Positions 9,564 through 18,703 of a stretch of 64,000 nt of DNA are shown here, one piece after another. How positions within the stretch are numbered: position 1 is the first letter of the stretch; each line of letters starts with the position of its first letter. The notes beneath the pieces were generated by a model. That model ran no database searches and was not told the DNA's origin. It saw only the letters and a list, made by a program, of their open reading frames with translations. Origin of the DNA: Bacillus_AB infantis_B (GTDB taxonomy: Bacteria; Bacillota; Bacilli; Bacillales; Cytobacillaceae). The DNA lies in the NCBI RefSeq assembly GCF_008180445.1, contig NZ_VTER01000010.1, forward strand, positions 62,001-126,000, read 5' to 3'. Both the position numbers and the translations under genes were made by a program.

Positions 9564-9848
9564 ATGTGGTTTATACTAGGAGTTGCTGCCATAGCAGCAG
9601 CCTTTATAAATCTTTATATGTATATGACAGGCAAAGATTACAAACTTGCAATGGCAATGGGATTATCACTTACTGCTTTGACACTCTGTGCAGAATACAG
9701 CGCTGTATCTAATTGGGTGAACGGTGAAGATTGGCCGGCTTTAATGGATGTTGTACCTACTATGGAAAAGGCGTTGTGGGTTTTGACTATTATTTCTATT
9801 TTGCTGAATATAGCACCTATACTTCTAGAGCTGAAAAAGAAAAAATAA
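9564..9848 (+). CDS. Small two- or three-helix membrane protein
   Basis: 94 residues with hydrophobic stretches at about 1-20, 28-45 and 68-88 and a lysine-rich tail (ELKKKK), suggesting a cytoplasmic C-terminus. Good ribosome site (GGAGG) before ATG 9564. I do not recognise the family. It lies 99 nt upstream of the TerD-domain gene with no clear terminator between, so the two may be co-transcribed. Confidence 0.75.
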   Translation: MWFILGVAAIAAAFINLYMYMTGKDYKLAMAMGLSLTALTLCAEYSAVSNWVNGEDWPALMDVVPTMEKALWVLTIISILLNIAPILLELKKKK

Positions 9849-9947
9849 TAACCTAATGCTGTGATTACCAGATTACTAGTCCACAAGTTTGCTTGATTTC
9901 GACTTTCAAAAACATAATCAATGCATTTATGAGAAGGGTTGGTTTAT

Positions 9948-11195
9948 ATGAATTCATTGCTTCAGATGGGAGCAAATGCAGTTTTGAGTTCTCCAAAAGG
10001 AACTGTTACTGTCAGCTACGAAATGTCCAATATGATAGATATTTCCTTAACCGCTTTCCTGCTGACTGATTCAGGCAAGGTACAGGGAGACAGCGGGATC
10101 ATTTTTTATAATCAGCCGAAAAGTCTGTCTGGAGCGGCTGCTCTTATTCCGTCTGTGAATATGGGCCAGACAAAGGTACATAAACTTGAGTTTGATATGA
10201 GCAGACTGCCTGCAGATATTGCTAAAATAGCCATCACGCTAACTGAAGATAATCATTCCGGTTTTTCAAATGTGAGGAATTTAAAGGCAGAGATCAGTGC
10301 AGGCGCTGATTTGATTCAATTTGTCCCATCTGTTTTTAAAAATGAAAATGGAATAGTAGTACTGGAGTTGTATGTAAGAAACGGCCAGACAAAGGCAAAA
10401 TCAGTATGGAGGGGATTCGATTCAGGTCTTGAAGGTTTATGTAAACTTTACGGTGTTGAGGTTGAAGCAGAGGAGCAAAAACAGACTCCTGTACCTCAAG
10501 CTGTTGAAAAACAAGCCTTCAAAGAACCTGCTAATACGCAAGCAGTCCCTGAAAAGAAAAGCAGCTTAAATACTCTGCCGCCGATTAGCCTTGAAAAAGC
10601 AAAAGGGAAAATAAATCTCGATAAAGGCCAAAAGCCGGTGTTAATTGAGAAAACACCTGAAATTACGGCGACAGTCTCCTGGAAGACAGGGACGGACTAT
10701 GATATCTATGCTCTAGTTTATACAAAGAATGGCAGGCAGATAGATGTGGCCATGTTCGGGGCCCAGGGGACACCGCCACTAAAGAGGTTTGGCAATGGAG
10801 CTGTAGAGCATATGGGGGATGTAGGAAGATTCAGCGGATCCACAAAGAAAGAAGTCATTAAATTGAGGCTGACCAATGATATTCTGGCAGTGGTTCCTGT
10901 CGTATATTCTGCTCAGTCAAATGGAACGGGGTCATTCTACAGATACAAGGTATCCATGAGTATTGATAACCACAGCGGAACATCCGTTACCATTTCCTCC
11001 AAGAATGCGAATAATAATGACACGATCTATACCTGTGTGCCCGGAATACTCCATAATACCGACGATGGAGTGATTATAAGTCCATTGGAGCTATATAGTG
11101 CACCCAACTCTGAGTATAGGCCTAAACTAGTGATGGGAGCTTCAAATATGGTAGAGGTATTGATGGATCAGGGGCCGATTAATGATTATAAGTAG
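9948..11195 (+). CDS. Double TerD-domain (TerA-like) stress protein
   Basis: 415 residues: an N-terminal TerD-like domain (about 1-165) with SAFLLTDSGKV-type segment (here TAFLLTDSGKV) and FYNQP, a Pro/Glu/Lys-rich linker (about 170-235), and a second TerD-like domain (about 240-410) with YDIYALVYTKNGR and DNHSG. TerD-family proteins bind Ca2+ and work in tellurite and general stress ter operons; TerA has this kind of layout. Start chosen at ATG 9948, which has AGAAGGG 9 nt upstream; the TTG at 9939 is too close to it. No terB, terC, terZ or tellurite genes lie nearby, so this is an isolated member and its role is open. Confidence 0.85.
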   Translation: MNSLLQMGANAVLSSPKGTVTVSYEMSNMIDISLTAFLLTDSGKVQGDSGIIFYNQPKSLSGAAALIPSVNMGQTKVHKLEFDMSRLPADIAKIAITLTEDNHSGFSNVRNLKAEISAGADLIQFVPSVFKNENGIVVLELYVRNGQTKAKSVWRGFDSGLEGLCKLYGVEVEAEEQKQTPVPQAVEKQAFKEPANTQAVPEKKSSLNTLPPISLEKAKGKINLDKGQKPVLIEKTPEITATVSWKTGTDYDIYALVYTKNGRQIDVAMFGAQGTPPLKRFGNGAVEHMGDVGRFSGSTKKEVIKLRLTNDILAVVPVVYSAQSNGTGSFYRYKVSMSIDNHSGTSVTISSKNANNNDTIYTCVPGILHNTDDGVIISPLELYSAPNSEYRPKLVMGASNMVEVLMDQGPINDYK

Positions 11196-11202
11196 GGGAA
11201 AA

Positions 11203-11233
11203 AAGAGCCAAGGGGTCTGTCCCCTTGGCTCTT
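11203..11233. terminator. Bidirectional terminator between the TerD gene and dbpA
   Basis: 13-bp perfect stem AAGAGCCAAGGGG (11203-11215) / CCCCTTGGCTCTT (11221-11233) with a 5-nt loop, preceded on its left by an A-run. It overlaps the dbpA stop codon and is a member of the dispersed hairpin family. Confidence 0.85.
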
Positions 11234-12674
11234 ACTTAATCGCCTTACTAACCTTCAACTTCTTCCCCTTAACCGTCGCATTCTCCATAGCCTGCAAAAC
11301 CAGTGATCCTTTCCCATTCAGAATGTCAACATATGACATTTGATCATGGATGGTGATGATGCCGATATCTTCTGCTGTGACTCCAGGGATTTTGGCGATG
11401 GTTCCGACAAAATCAACGGCGCGGATTTTTTTCTTTTTGCCGCCGGTAAAGTGAAGCTTCATGATATCCTGATTGATTCGGGCTGTCTTATTATTTCTGA
11501 CGACCCGCCTGCCGCTGATTTTTTCTTCGAAGGCAGCTTTTCCGGCAGCCACATCCTGCTGGCTTGGCGCTTCAATGACAGGGATCTCAAAGCCGATGTA
11601 CCGTTCAATCGCTCTAAGGAATTTCTCTTCAAAAGGAGTAGCAAATGTAATGGCCTTCCCTTTGTTTCCGGCACGGCCGGTTCTTCCTGTGCGGTGGACA
11701 TAGCTTTCTTTTTCCATCGGGACATCATAGTTAATGACAAGGCTTACGTTATCAATATCAATCCCTCTGGCGGCTACATCGGTGGCCACAAGATAGCGGT
11801 AGTTCCCCATTTTGAAGCCTTCCATAACCGCAAACCGGTCTTCCTGCTCCAGTCCGCCATGGAGCCTCTCACATGAATAGCCAGCACCATCCAGTTCAGT
11901 GTACACGGTATCAACATGTTCTTTGGTCCGGCAGAAAATGAGGCAGCTGTCCGGATTTTCTGTAACTGTGATGTCTTTAAGGAGCGAAACCTTATCTTCC
12001 TGCTTCACTTCCATTAGGAAGTGTTCGATCGTCTCAGCGGTTACCCCGGTTGATTCAATCTCAACATGAACAGGGTCTTTCATATATTTATGGCAAAGCG
12101 CTTCAACATCTTTAGGAAGGGTAGCAGAAAAAACCATGGTCACCCGGTCTGAAGGGAGCTCTTTAATGATGGCTTCCACTTCATCGATGAATCCTCTATT
12201 CAGCATCTCATCCGCTTCGTCAATGATCAGATACTTAATCTGGTCCAAAACAAGCGTTTCCCGGTCGATATGGTCCATGACCCGTCCAGGCGTCCCAACG
12301 ACCACATGCGTTTTTTGCTTCAATTCTTCCTTTTGCTTTGTAAAAGGTTCTTTTCCGTAGACGGCCGCTGCTTTGATGCGTTTGAACCTGCCGATATTCG
12401 TAATATCTTCACGAACCTGAACGGCGAGCTCCCTTGTTGGGGTAAGAATCAAGGCCTGCGGGCTTTTTTCCTCCCATTCCAGCATATCGCAGACCGGGAT
12501 GCCGAAGGAGGCAGTCTTCCCGCTTCCGGTTTGAGCCTTCACCACAAGATCCTGCTTTTCCATTGCCAATGGAATGACCTTGCTTTGTACCTCTGTTGGA
12601 GTTTCGTATTTTAACACACCCAGTGATCTTAGTATTTCTTCGCTTAAATGATAATCCGCAAAACTTTTACTCAT
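11232..12674 (-). CDS. dbpA: DEAD-box RNA helicase DbpA (YxiN)
   Basis: 480-residue ATP-dependent RNA helicase. Motifs in order: Q-motif region YETPTEVQ, Walker A AQTGSGKT, PTRELA, DEAD, SAT, and in domain 2 VATDVAARGID and HRTGRTGRAG. The C-terminal 75 residues match the DbpA RNA-binding domain that targets hairpin 92 of 23S rRNA, so it should act in large-subunit ribosome assembly. Length agrees with B. subtilis DbpA. Monocistronic on the minus strand. Confidence 0.95.
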   Translation of the reverse strand: MSKSFADYHLSEEILRSLGVLKYETPTEVQSKVIPLAMEKQDLVVKAQTGSGKTASFGIPVCDMLEWEEKSPQALILTPTRELAVQVREDITNIGRFKRIKAAAVYGKEPFTKQKEELKQKTHVVVGTPGRVMDHIDRETLVLDQIKYLIIDEADEMLNRGFIDEVEAIIKELPSDRVTMVFSATLPKDVEALCHKYMKDPVHVEIESTGVTAETIEHFLMEVKQEDKVSLLKDITVTENPDSCLIFCRTKEHVDTVYTELDGAGYSCERLHGGLEQEDRFAVMEGFKMGNYRYLVATDVAARGIDIDNVSLVINYDVPMEKESYVHRTGRTGRAGNKGKAITFATPFEEKFLRAIERYIGFEIPVIEAPSQQDVAAGKAAFEEKISGRRVVRNNKTARINQDIMKLHFTGGKKKKIRAVDFVGTIAKIPGVTAEDIGIITIHDQMSYVDILNGKGSLVLQAMENATVKGKKLKVSKAIK

Positions 12675-12931
12675 TATTTAACCCCGTTTTTTTGTTTTTT
12701 CTTCATATGGATAGAATTCTCTTTAAGAAATATTGTATGCATGTTCAGATATGGTTCATTATACTTGAAAATTGCTGGACAAGATATAAGAGTCCAGCCC
12801 CCTCACCTTTTCATCTGTATCTGCTGTGCAGATCATCATTGGTTAAAGACTATAAAATTAGGATCTTATGCATTATTAACTTCTTGGATTACTCCTTTAA
12901 GGTTAAAACCGAAAATTACATTAAAAAACCG

Positions 12932-13065
12932 CTGATGGTTGGAGCGGAAGACATGCAGACTCCTGCGGGATTGCAGCGGAAATGTTGAGACCCCGCAGCG
13001 CGTAAGCGCGAGGAGGCTCAACTCCGCCCCGCGGAAAGCGAAGTGTCTGGAGCGGAAACCATCAG
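12932..13065. repeat. Bacillus-type long palindromic intergenic repeat
   Basis: 134-bp GC-rich element bounded by inverted ends CTGATGGTT (12932-12940) and AACCATCAG (13057-13065). Inside, GGAGCGGAAG, ACTCCTGCGGGA, GACCCCGCAG, GCGAGGAGGCTCA and GCGGAAAGCGAAGTGTCTGGAGCGG follow the order of a repeat very common between genes in Bacillaceae. No reading frame is credible. The rest of 12675-13227 shows nothing recognisable. Confidence 0.8.
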
Positions 13066-13227
13066 CCCTCATTAGGAACACAACAACGAATAGAGGAACC
13101 AGCAGAGTCATCGTTTACCTAAAGATACTTTAAAGACAGTATCCCCTGTAAAAAAGTTCAAGAACTATTCGCAAATCGAAGAATCTATGATAAACTTAAA
13201 AAGTTATAGAGGATGAAAAGTTCATTG

Positions 13228-13250
13228 ATGTTAGTTAATTAACATTGACT
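13228..13250 (+). promoter_or_regulatory. Rex-like operator overlapping a -35 box
   Basis: ATGTTAGTTAATTAACAT (13228-13245) is a near-perfect 18-bp palindrome that fits the Rex pattern TTGTTAANNNNTTAACAA at 11 of 14 defined positions. It abuts TTGACT (13245-13250), a plausible -35 box, though I find no good -10 at the right distance. In B. subtilis the redox sensor Rex controls ywcJ, a formate/nitrite channel family gene, which matches the gene downstream here. Assignment is inference. Confidence 0.45.
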
Positions 13251-13318
13251 GTACATCCTGTTCTTTCATTTCGTATGAAGCGGGAAGGTTTGCTGGTATT
13301 ACATAATGCTGAGCTTTC

Positions 13319-13378
13319 AGCCCACTGTAAAAATGGTACATGCAAAAGCATGGGGCCTTTTTATAGTGGGCTTTTTTT
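13319..13378 (+). terminator. Leader hairpin/terminator upstream of the formate/nitrite channel gene
   Basis: AGCCCACTGTAAAAA (13319-13333) pairs with TTTTTATAGTGGGCT (13358-13372), 15 bp with one G-U, enclosing a second small hairpin CATGC/GCATG (13339-13352), and is followed by a run of seven T. It lies 117 nt before the start codon with no gene before it on this strand, so it either ends a short RNA or attenuates the downstream operon. I do not recognise a riboswitch in 13251-13318. Confidence 0.7.
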
Positions 13379-13494
13379 GTGTTCTCGTTCATATGCCTTT
13401 AATACGGCAGGCTGGTTCTAGAGAGATGGTCCTAAGAGGCAGCCTTATGCCTTATGTATTGTGGACCATAAAGACAATAATTGGGGGAAGAAAT

Positions 13495-14307
13495 ATGGCA
13501 TTTCATAGTTCACAGCAGATTGCCGAAATGGCGGTTGAAGCTGGGGTGAAGAAGGCTGCCATGCGGCCGGCGCACACACTCATTTTAGGATTTTTAGGTG
13601 GAGCTTTTATTTCTTTAGGTTTCTTATTATATATCCGGGTTGTTGCTGATCTGCCGCATGAATGGGGCACTTTCAGCTCGCTTATTGGCGGAGCCGTGTT
13701 CCCGGTAGGGCTGATGCTGATCATTATTGCCGGCGGAGAATTGCTGACAGGCAATATGATGGCACTGCCGCTGGCTGTGATGGCAAAGCGAGCGACGTTT
13801 AAGCAGCTGGGCAGGAATTGGCTGCTGGTTCTGGTTAGTAATTTTATTGGTTCAATCTTTGTCGCTTATTTCTTTGGACATGTTGTTGGAATGACGGAAA
13901 CAGGTGCATTCCTGACTAAAACGATTGCAGTTGCAGGAGCGAAAATAGACCAGGCATTCTGGCCGACTTTAATTTCCGCTGTTGGCTGTAACTGGCTCGT
14001 TTGTTTAGGCATCTGGCTTGCTTTTGGAGCAGATGATATCGGCGGCAAGATTCTTGCGATCTGGTTCCCGATCATGGCGTTTGTTGCCATCGGCTTCCAG
14101 CACGTTGTAGCCAATATGTTTATCATTCCTGCAGCCATCTTTGCAGGGAGCTTCACATGGGCTGATTATGCAGCAAACTTTGTACCGGTTGCCATTGGAA
14201 ATGGCATTGGCGGAGGAGTCTTCGTAGCATTGGCTTATTGGATGGTTCATAAAGATTCTCTTCAATCGTCTATGAGAGCAAAATCAAGTATTAAGAAAGT
14301 CAGCTGA
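13495..14307 (+). CDS. Formate/nitrite channel family protein (YrhG-like)
   Basis: Six-helix FNT family channel, 270 residues, with the family motifs GGAFISLGFLLY, AGGELLTGNMM and VGCNWLVCLGIWLA and FQHVVANMF. Start chosen at ATG 13495, which has GGGGGAAG 5 nt upstream and gives the usual family length; the frame is open back to 13306 but that part runs through the leader terminator. It directly precedes formate dehydrogenase, so formate is the likely substrate, as for YrhG beside yrhE/yrhD in B. subtilis. Possible Rex control is noted separately. Confidence 0.9.
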   Translation: MAFHSSQQIAEMAVEAGVKKAAMRPAHTLILGFLGGAFISLGFLLYIRVVADLPHEWGTFSSLIGGAVFPVGLMLIIIAGGELLTGNMMALPLAVMAKRATFKQLGRNWLLVLVSNFIGSIFVAYFFGHVVGMTETGAFLTKTIAVAGAKIDQAFWPTLISAVGCNWLVCLGIWLAFGADDIGGKILAIWFPIMAFVAIGFQHVVANMFIIPAAIFAGSFTWADYAANFVPVAIGNGIGGGVFVALAYWMVHKDSLQSSMRAKSSIKKVS

Positions 14308-14360
14308 TAATTACTCTTGTTTTTTGGATAGATTTGTTTTTTTACTAAGGAGGCTTTACC

Positions 14361-17348
14361 GTGGGGGAAAAAGTGAATGTTCTGATCAACGGAACAGCAC
14401 ACCAGGTTGAAGAAGGAACTCGTATTTTAGATTATTTGATGCAGCAGGAAATTGAACATCCGCATATATGCTATTCGGAGGTTCTTGGACCGGTACAGAG
14501 CTGTGATACATGTATGTGTGAAGTGAATGGGAATCTGATGCGTGCATGCTCTACGGTTGTGGAAGACGGGATGGACATTGCCACATCTTCTGAAATCGCC
14601 AAAGGCGCTCAGGAAGAAGCAATGGACCGCATTCTGGAAAACCATCTGCTGTACTGTACTGTATGTGACAACAACAATGGTAACTGCCGTGTACATAATA
14701 CGGCAGAAATGATGGGGATTGAACACCAGACACGTCCGCATCGCTCCAAGGGCTATGAAGTCGATATGTCTCACCCGTTTTACCGCTATGACCCTGACCA
14801 ATGTATTCTTTGCGGGCGCTGTGTTGAAACCTGCCAGGATCTTCAGGTAAACGAAACACTGACAATTGATTGGGAAACAGGGCAGCCGCGCGTATTATGG
14901 GACGGAGGAAAAAGCATCAACGAATCCTCTTGTGTATCCTGCGGCCAATGTGTATCTGTCTGTCCTTGTAACGCATTGATGGAAAAATCAATGCTTGGAA
15001 ACGCAGGCTTCATGACAAGCATGTCTGATGACCTGCTTACACCAATGATCGACCTTGTTAAAGCAGTTGAACCGGATTATCAAACCATCATGGCCGTTTC
15101 AGAAGTAGAAGCAGCGATGCGTGAAACGAAAATCGAGAAAACAAAAACCGTTTGTACTTTCTGCGGTGTCGGCTGTTCATTCGAAGTTTGGACAAAAGAC
15201 CGTGAAATCCTTAAAATTGAACCATCTGAGAATGCACCGGTCAACAGCGTTTCCACTTGTGTGAAAGGCAAGTTCGGGTGGGACTTTGTCAATTCCCAGG
15301 AACGAATCACTTCACCATTGATCCGTAAAGGCGATGTCTTTGTTGAAGCGAGCTGGGATGAAGCTCTTTCTGTTGTGGCCAAAAACCTCGGAGAAATTAA
15401 AGATACTTACGGAAGCGATGCATTAGGTTTCATTTCTTCATCTAAGATCACGAATGAAGAAAACTATCTGATCCAGAAGATGGCACGCCAGGTGTTCGGC
15501 ACACATAATGTCGACAACTGCTCCCGCTACTGCCAATCTCCTGCGTCATGGGGACTGCAGCAGACAGGAGGCATCGGCGGCGACTCCGGAACGATCCAGG
15601 ATATTGCTGGTGCAGGGCTTGTCATCTTAGTAGGCTGTGCTCCGGCAGAAGGACATCCGGTCCTTGCGACACGCATCAAGCGCGCGCAGAAGCTCCATGG
15701 CCAGAAGTTGATCACAGTGGATGTGCGCAGGCATGAAATGGGTGACCGTGCCGACTTGTTTGTCCGTCCAAAGCAGGGTACAGACTTTGTATGGCTTTCC
15801 GCTGTCACAAAGTATATGATTGACCAGGGATGGCATGATGCGAAATTCATTACAGAACATGTGAATCAGTATGATGAATTCTTGAGCATGATCGAGTCTT
15901 ATACGCTTGAAGAAGCTGAAAGCATTACAGGCATTTCTGTTGCCACCTTAAAAGAAATGGCTGAGATGATCCGTGACGCTGATGGAACAGTCGTCTGCTG
16001 GGGAATGGGCGTTACACAGAATATCGCCGGCTCCCACACTTCAGTTGCCATTGCGAACATGCTTCTGGCCACTGGAAACATGATGCGTCCGAACGCCGGC
16101 GCTTACCCGCTGCGCGGACATAATAATGTTCAGGGTGCTGCCGATATGGGAACAATGCCTAATATCTTCCCTGGCTATCAGCCTGTGACAAATAAAGAAT
16201 TACGCGAAAAATTCGAGAAAGCCTGGGGCGTAGAACTGCCTGAAAACCCAGGCCTTGATAATATTGAAATGCTTGGTGAAGTGGACAAAGGCAATCTAAA
16301 GGCAATGTTCGTTGCCGGTGAAGACATGGCATGGGTTGATGCAGACTCTAACCATACACAGGCAATGCTCGCGAAGCTGGATTTCCTCGTGGTGCAGGAA
16401 ATCTTCCTGACTACTACAGCCCAATTCGCTGATGTGATTCTGCCGGGTGCTCCTTCTCTTGAAAAAGATGGGACATTCACAAATACTGAACGCCGCGTTC
16501 AGCGTCTATACAAGGCATTAGAGCCTATGGGCGACAGCAAACCGGACTGGTGGATCCTGACTCAGCTGGCTAAAAAGATGGGCTATGACTGGAACTACTC
16601 TCACCCAAGCGAGATTTTTGACGAAATGGCGAGTCTGACTCCATTCTTCAGCCAGTGCAGCTATGAAGTTCTTGAAGGCTGGAACAGCTTCCACTGGGGA
16701 TCTCAGGATGGATCGAACACACCGCTTCTTTTCCAGGACGGCTTTAACTTCCCTGATAAAAAAGCACGCTTCGGATTGTTCGATTATGTACCGCCAATGG
16801 TGTTCCCGGATGAATTCGATCTATCACTTGATAATGGACGATTGCTTGAACATTTCCATGAAGGAAACATGACTCATAAATCAGAGGGGCTGAACTATAA
16901 ATTCCCTAAAGTGTTCGTGGAGGTATCTCCGGAGCTTGCAAAAGAACGCGGCGTAGAGGATGGTTCACTTGTCCGCCTGATCTCGCCATATGGTGCGATC
17001 AAGCTGCCGGTCCTTGTAACCGATCGCGTTGTTGGAAAAACGGTCTATGTGCCGATGCACTCCTCAAGCCATGAAAGTGCGGTCAACCTCCTGACCGGCG
17101 GTGCGGTTGACGTTGTCACACATACACCTGCCTACAAGCAAGTGAAGGTGCGGATGGAGATCCTCCAGCTGAATGGAGAGAATCCTCTTCCGAAGTACAA
17201 TCCCCGCTATGCGGAACGCACACCGCAAATGGGTCTTGAAATTTACCGCAAGTGGGAACGCGGAGATTATGTTCCGATTGCGAGTGTCAACGAACATATC
17301 AGTCCTGGTACCTATGACAGGAGGAATGCCCGATGGCAAAACCGATAA
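14361..17348 (+). CDS. fdhF: Formate dehydrogenase alpha subunit (YrhE/YjgC type)
   Basis: 995-residue molybdopterin oxidoreductase expected to oxidise formate to CO2. Order of domains: N-terminal 2Fe-2S ferredoxin (Cys37, 48, 51, 63 region), His-Cys type cluster region (Cys99-109), two 4Fe-4S motifs (CILCGRC about 148-158 and CVSCGQCVSVC about 191-201), the catalytic-domain cluster CTFCGVGC (265-272) and the molybdopterin fold with a C-terminal dinucleotide-binding domain. Cys391 in NCSRYCQSP occupies the position of selenocysteine in E. coli FdhF, so it is a cysteine enzyme. GTG start at 14361 after AAGGAGG. Its end overlaps the DUF1641 gene by 16 nt. Confidence 0.95.
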   Translation: MGEKVNVLINGTAHQVEEGTRILDYLMQQEIEHPHICYSEVLGPVQSCDTCMCEVNGNLMRACSTVVEDGMDIATSSEIAKGAQEEAMDRILENHLLYCTVCDNNNGNCRVHNTAEMMGIEHQTRPHRSKGYEVDMSHPFYRYDPDQCILCGRCVETCQDLQVNETLTIDWETGQPRVLWDGGKSINESSCVSCGQCVSVCPCNALMEKSMLGNAGFMTSMSDDLLTPMIDLVKAVEPDYQTIMAVSEVEAAMRETKIEKTKTVCTFCGVGCSFEVWTKDREILKIEPSENAPVNSVSTCVKGKFGWDFVNSQERITSPLIRKGDVFVEASWDEALSVVAKNLGEIKDTYGSDALGFISSSKITNEENYLIQKMARQVFGTHNVDNCSRYCQSPASWGLQQTGGIGGDSGTIQDIAGAGLVILVGCAPAEGHPVLATRIKRAQKLHGQKLITVDVRRHEMGDRADLFVRPKQGTDFVWLSAVTKYMIDQGWHDAKFITEHVNQYDEFLSMIESYTLEEAESITGISVATLKEMAEMIRDADGTVVCWGMGVTQNIAGSHTSVAIANMLLATGNMMRPNAGAYPLRGHNNVQGAADMGTMPNIFPGYQPVTNKELREKFEKAWGVELPENPGLDNIEMLGEVDKGNLKAMFVAGEDMAWVDADSNHTQAMLAKLDFLVVQEIFLTTTAQFADVILPGAPSLEKDGTFTNTERRVQRLYKALEPMGDSKPDWWILTQLAKKMGYDWNYSHPSEIFDEMASLTPFFSQCSYEVLEGWNSFHWGSQDGSNTPLLFQDGFNFPDKKARFGLFDYVPPMVFPDEFDLSLDNGRLLEHFHEGNMTHKSEGLNYKFPKVFVEVSPELAKERGVEDGSLVRLISPYGAIKLPVLVTDRVVGKTVYVPMHSSSHESAVNLLTGGAVDVVTHTPAYKQVKVRMEILQLNGENPLPKYNPRYAERTPQMGLEIYRKWERGDYVPIASVNEHISPGTYDRRNARWQNR

Positions 17349-17812
17349 GCGTCATTCAAAAGACAGAACTGACAGAAGAACAATTGAAGCAGCAATCCCT
17401 GGAGAATCTTCTCTCCGGGATTGCGGAAAATAAAGATTCACTGCTTGAGACATTGGCTCTCTTGCAGGAATTGCATGACAGCGGGATACTGGATGCTGCC
17501 GGAAGCCTCCTGAAGGCAAAAGAGCATGCTGCACATGCTGCAATCGGCCAGCTCACACGCGAGCCTGTCACGAACATGATCAATAATGCGATGGCAGCAG
17601 GAGGCATCCTTACCCAGCTTGATCCAGAGACAACAGCCAAGCTGTCAAAAAGCTTGATAGCAGGAATGAAAAAGGCTGAGCAGGGATTAAAAGAAGACAG
17701 CAAAATCGGAGTCTTTGACTTAATGAAGGCCTTAAAAGATCCTGACATCAACCGTGTGCTCGGATTTGGATTCAATCTATTAAAAGGTATGGGGGAAGGC
17801 TTAAAAGACTAA
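17333..17812 (+). CDS. DUF1641 protein (YrhD/YjgD-like), formate dehydrogenase partner
   Basis: 159 residues, mostly helical, with the DUF1641 core GVFDLMKALKDPDINRVLGFGFNLLKGMG near the C-terminus. Its start lies inside the end of the formate dehydrogenase gene, with AGGAGG at 17320-17325. The same gene order (yrhE-yrhD, yjgC-yjgD) in B. subtilis indicates an accessory subunit or maturation factor of the dehydrogenase; exact role unknown. Confidence 0.9.
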   Translation: MAKPISVIQKTELTEEQLKQQSLENLLSGIAENKDSLLETLALLQELHDSGILDAAGSLLKAKEHAAHAAIGQLTREPVTNMINNAMAAGGILTQLDPETTAKLSKSLIAGMKKAEQGLKEDSKIGVFDLMKALKDPDINRVLGFGFNLLKGMGEGLKD

Positions 17813-17825
17813 GCCTGAATCCCGG

Positions 17826-17860
17826 CCCATTCATTTTAAAATGAATGGGTTTCCTTTTTT
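17826..17860 (+). terminator. Intrinsic terminator after DUF1641 gene
   Basis: Perfect 12-bp stem CCCATTCATTTT (17826-17837) / AAAATGAATGGG (17838-17849), followed by TTTCCTTTTTT. It separates fdhF-DUF1641 from the DUF2294 gene, perhaps only in part. Confidence 0.8.
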
Positions 17861-17894
17861 AAAACAAACTAATGTGTATCAGGAGGGGCAGATC

Positions 17895-18260
17895 ATGGCG
17901 AAGAATCTGGAACATCAATTCAGTATGCTTGTCCGTGAAATCCGAAAAGAATACGTTGGAAATGGACCCAAGGAAATTACCACCAAGTTCATTGGTTCCT
18001 GGGCCGTCAGTGAAATGAGAGGGAATCTGACCAATGTGGAAAAGTTCATGATCACTTCGGCACAAGGGGAAGATATGGTCCATGAAACAAGAACAAGATT
18101 TGTAAAAGAAATCTACAAAAAGCCGGAAGTCCAATTAAAATTTGAAAACCTGATGGACGCCAGAGTGATCAGGCTGTTTTCCGATATCAATATTAAAGAA
18201 GATATCGCCATGACTGTCTTTGTGTTTGACCGGCCGATTGAGGGGAAGCAGCTGAAGTGA
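17895..18260 (+). CDS. DUF2294 family protein
   Basis: 121-residue soluble protein of the DUF2294 family, with the conserved core GPKEITTKFIGSWAVSEMRGNLTNVEK. Start taken at ATG 17895, preceded by AGGAGGGG; the longer frame to 17841 lacks a ribosome site and overlaps the terminator tail. DUF2294 genes are often found next to Bacillus formate dehydrogenase operons, as here, but no function is established that I know of. Confidence 0.85.
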   Translation: MAKNLEHQFSMLVREIRKEYVGNGPKEITTKFIGSWAVSEMRGNLTNVEKFMITSAQGEDMVHETRTRFVKEIYKKPEVQLKFENLMDARVIRLFSDINIKEDIAMTVFVFDRPIEGKQLK

Positions 18261-18385
18261 AAAAGCTGCATTAGTGGCATCTCAGCTCCGAATAGGTGAT
18301 TGAGGGGTTCACAGATACAAGGGAGAAACATTTGAGATTATTTACAGAGGTTTTTGGATGAGATTAAAAAGAAGATACAACGCTT

Positions 18386-18431
18386 AGAGGCTTTCCAATC
18401 GTTGAGCAGACGCTGGTGAAGCCTCTTTTTA
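18386..18431 (+). terminator. Intrinsic terminator downstream of the DUF2294 gene
   Basis: AGAGGCTT (18386-18393) / AAGCCTCT (18419-18426) with a 25-nt loop, then TTTTTATTTTG. The 125 nt before it contain no gene. Confidence 0.65.
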
Positions 18432-18703
18432 TTTTGAGCCTATTCAGAAAGGAAACCTTTGAAGCGAATCAGAGAATGATAGGAAAGGAAGCAGTTTTTT
18501 AATGACAGCAGTGCAAAAGAGAACCTGCCGCAGTTTTCTTTTTTTGATAGGCTTTTTTCAATATAGTCAGTAAAATGGAACAGAGGGCTTAGTGCTAATA
18601 AAGCCTCCATATGAATATAAGGTATATAGGGCAATGGATTTACAAATTAGATATCAACGGATTATATTTACTGCACATTAAAGCCAGTACAAGGGAGATC
18701 ATT

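Noticed and set aside
11340..11876. 178-residue plus-strand frame
   Set aside because: Antisense of dbpA.
13306..13494. 63-residue N-terminal extension of the formate channel
   Set aside because: It reads through a strong terminator hairpin, has no ribosome site, and family members start near the ATG at 13495.
18261..18440. Riboswitch downstream of the DUF2294 gene
   Set aside because: There is a terminator but I cannot match the preceding 125 nt to any riboswitch class, and no regulated gene follows closely.
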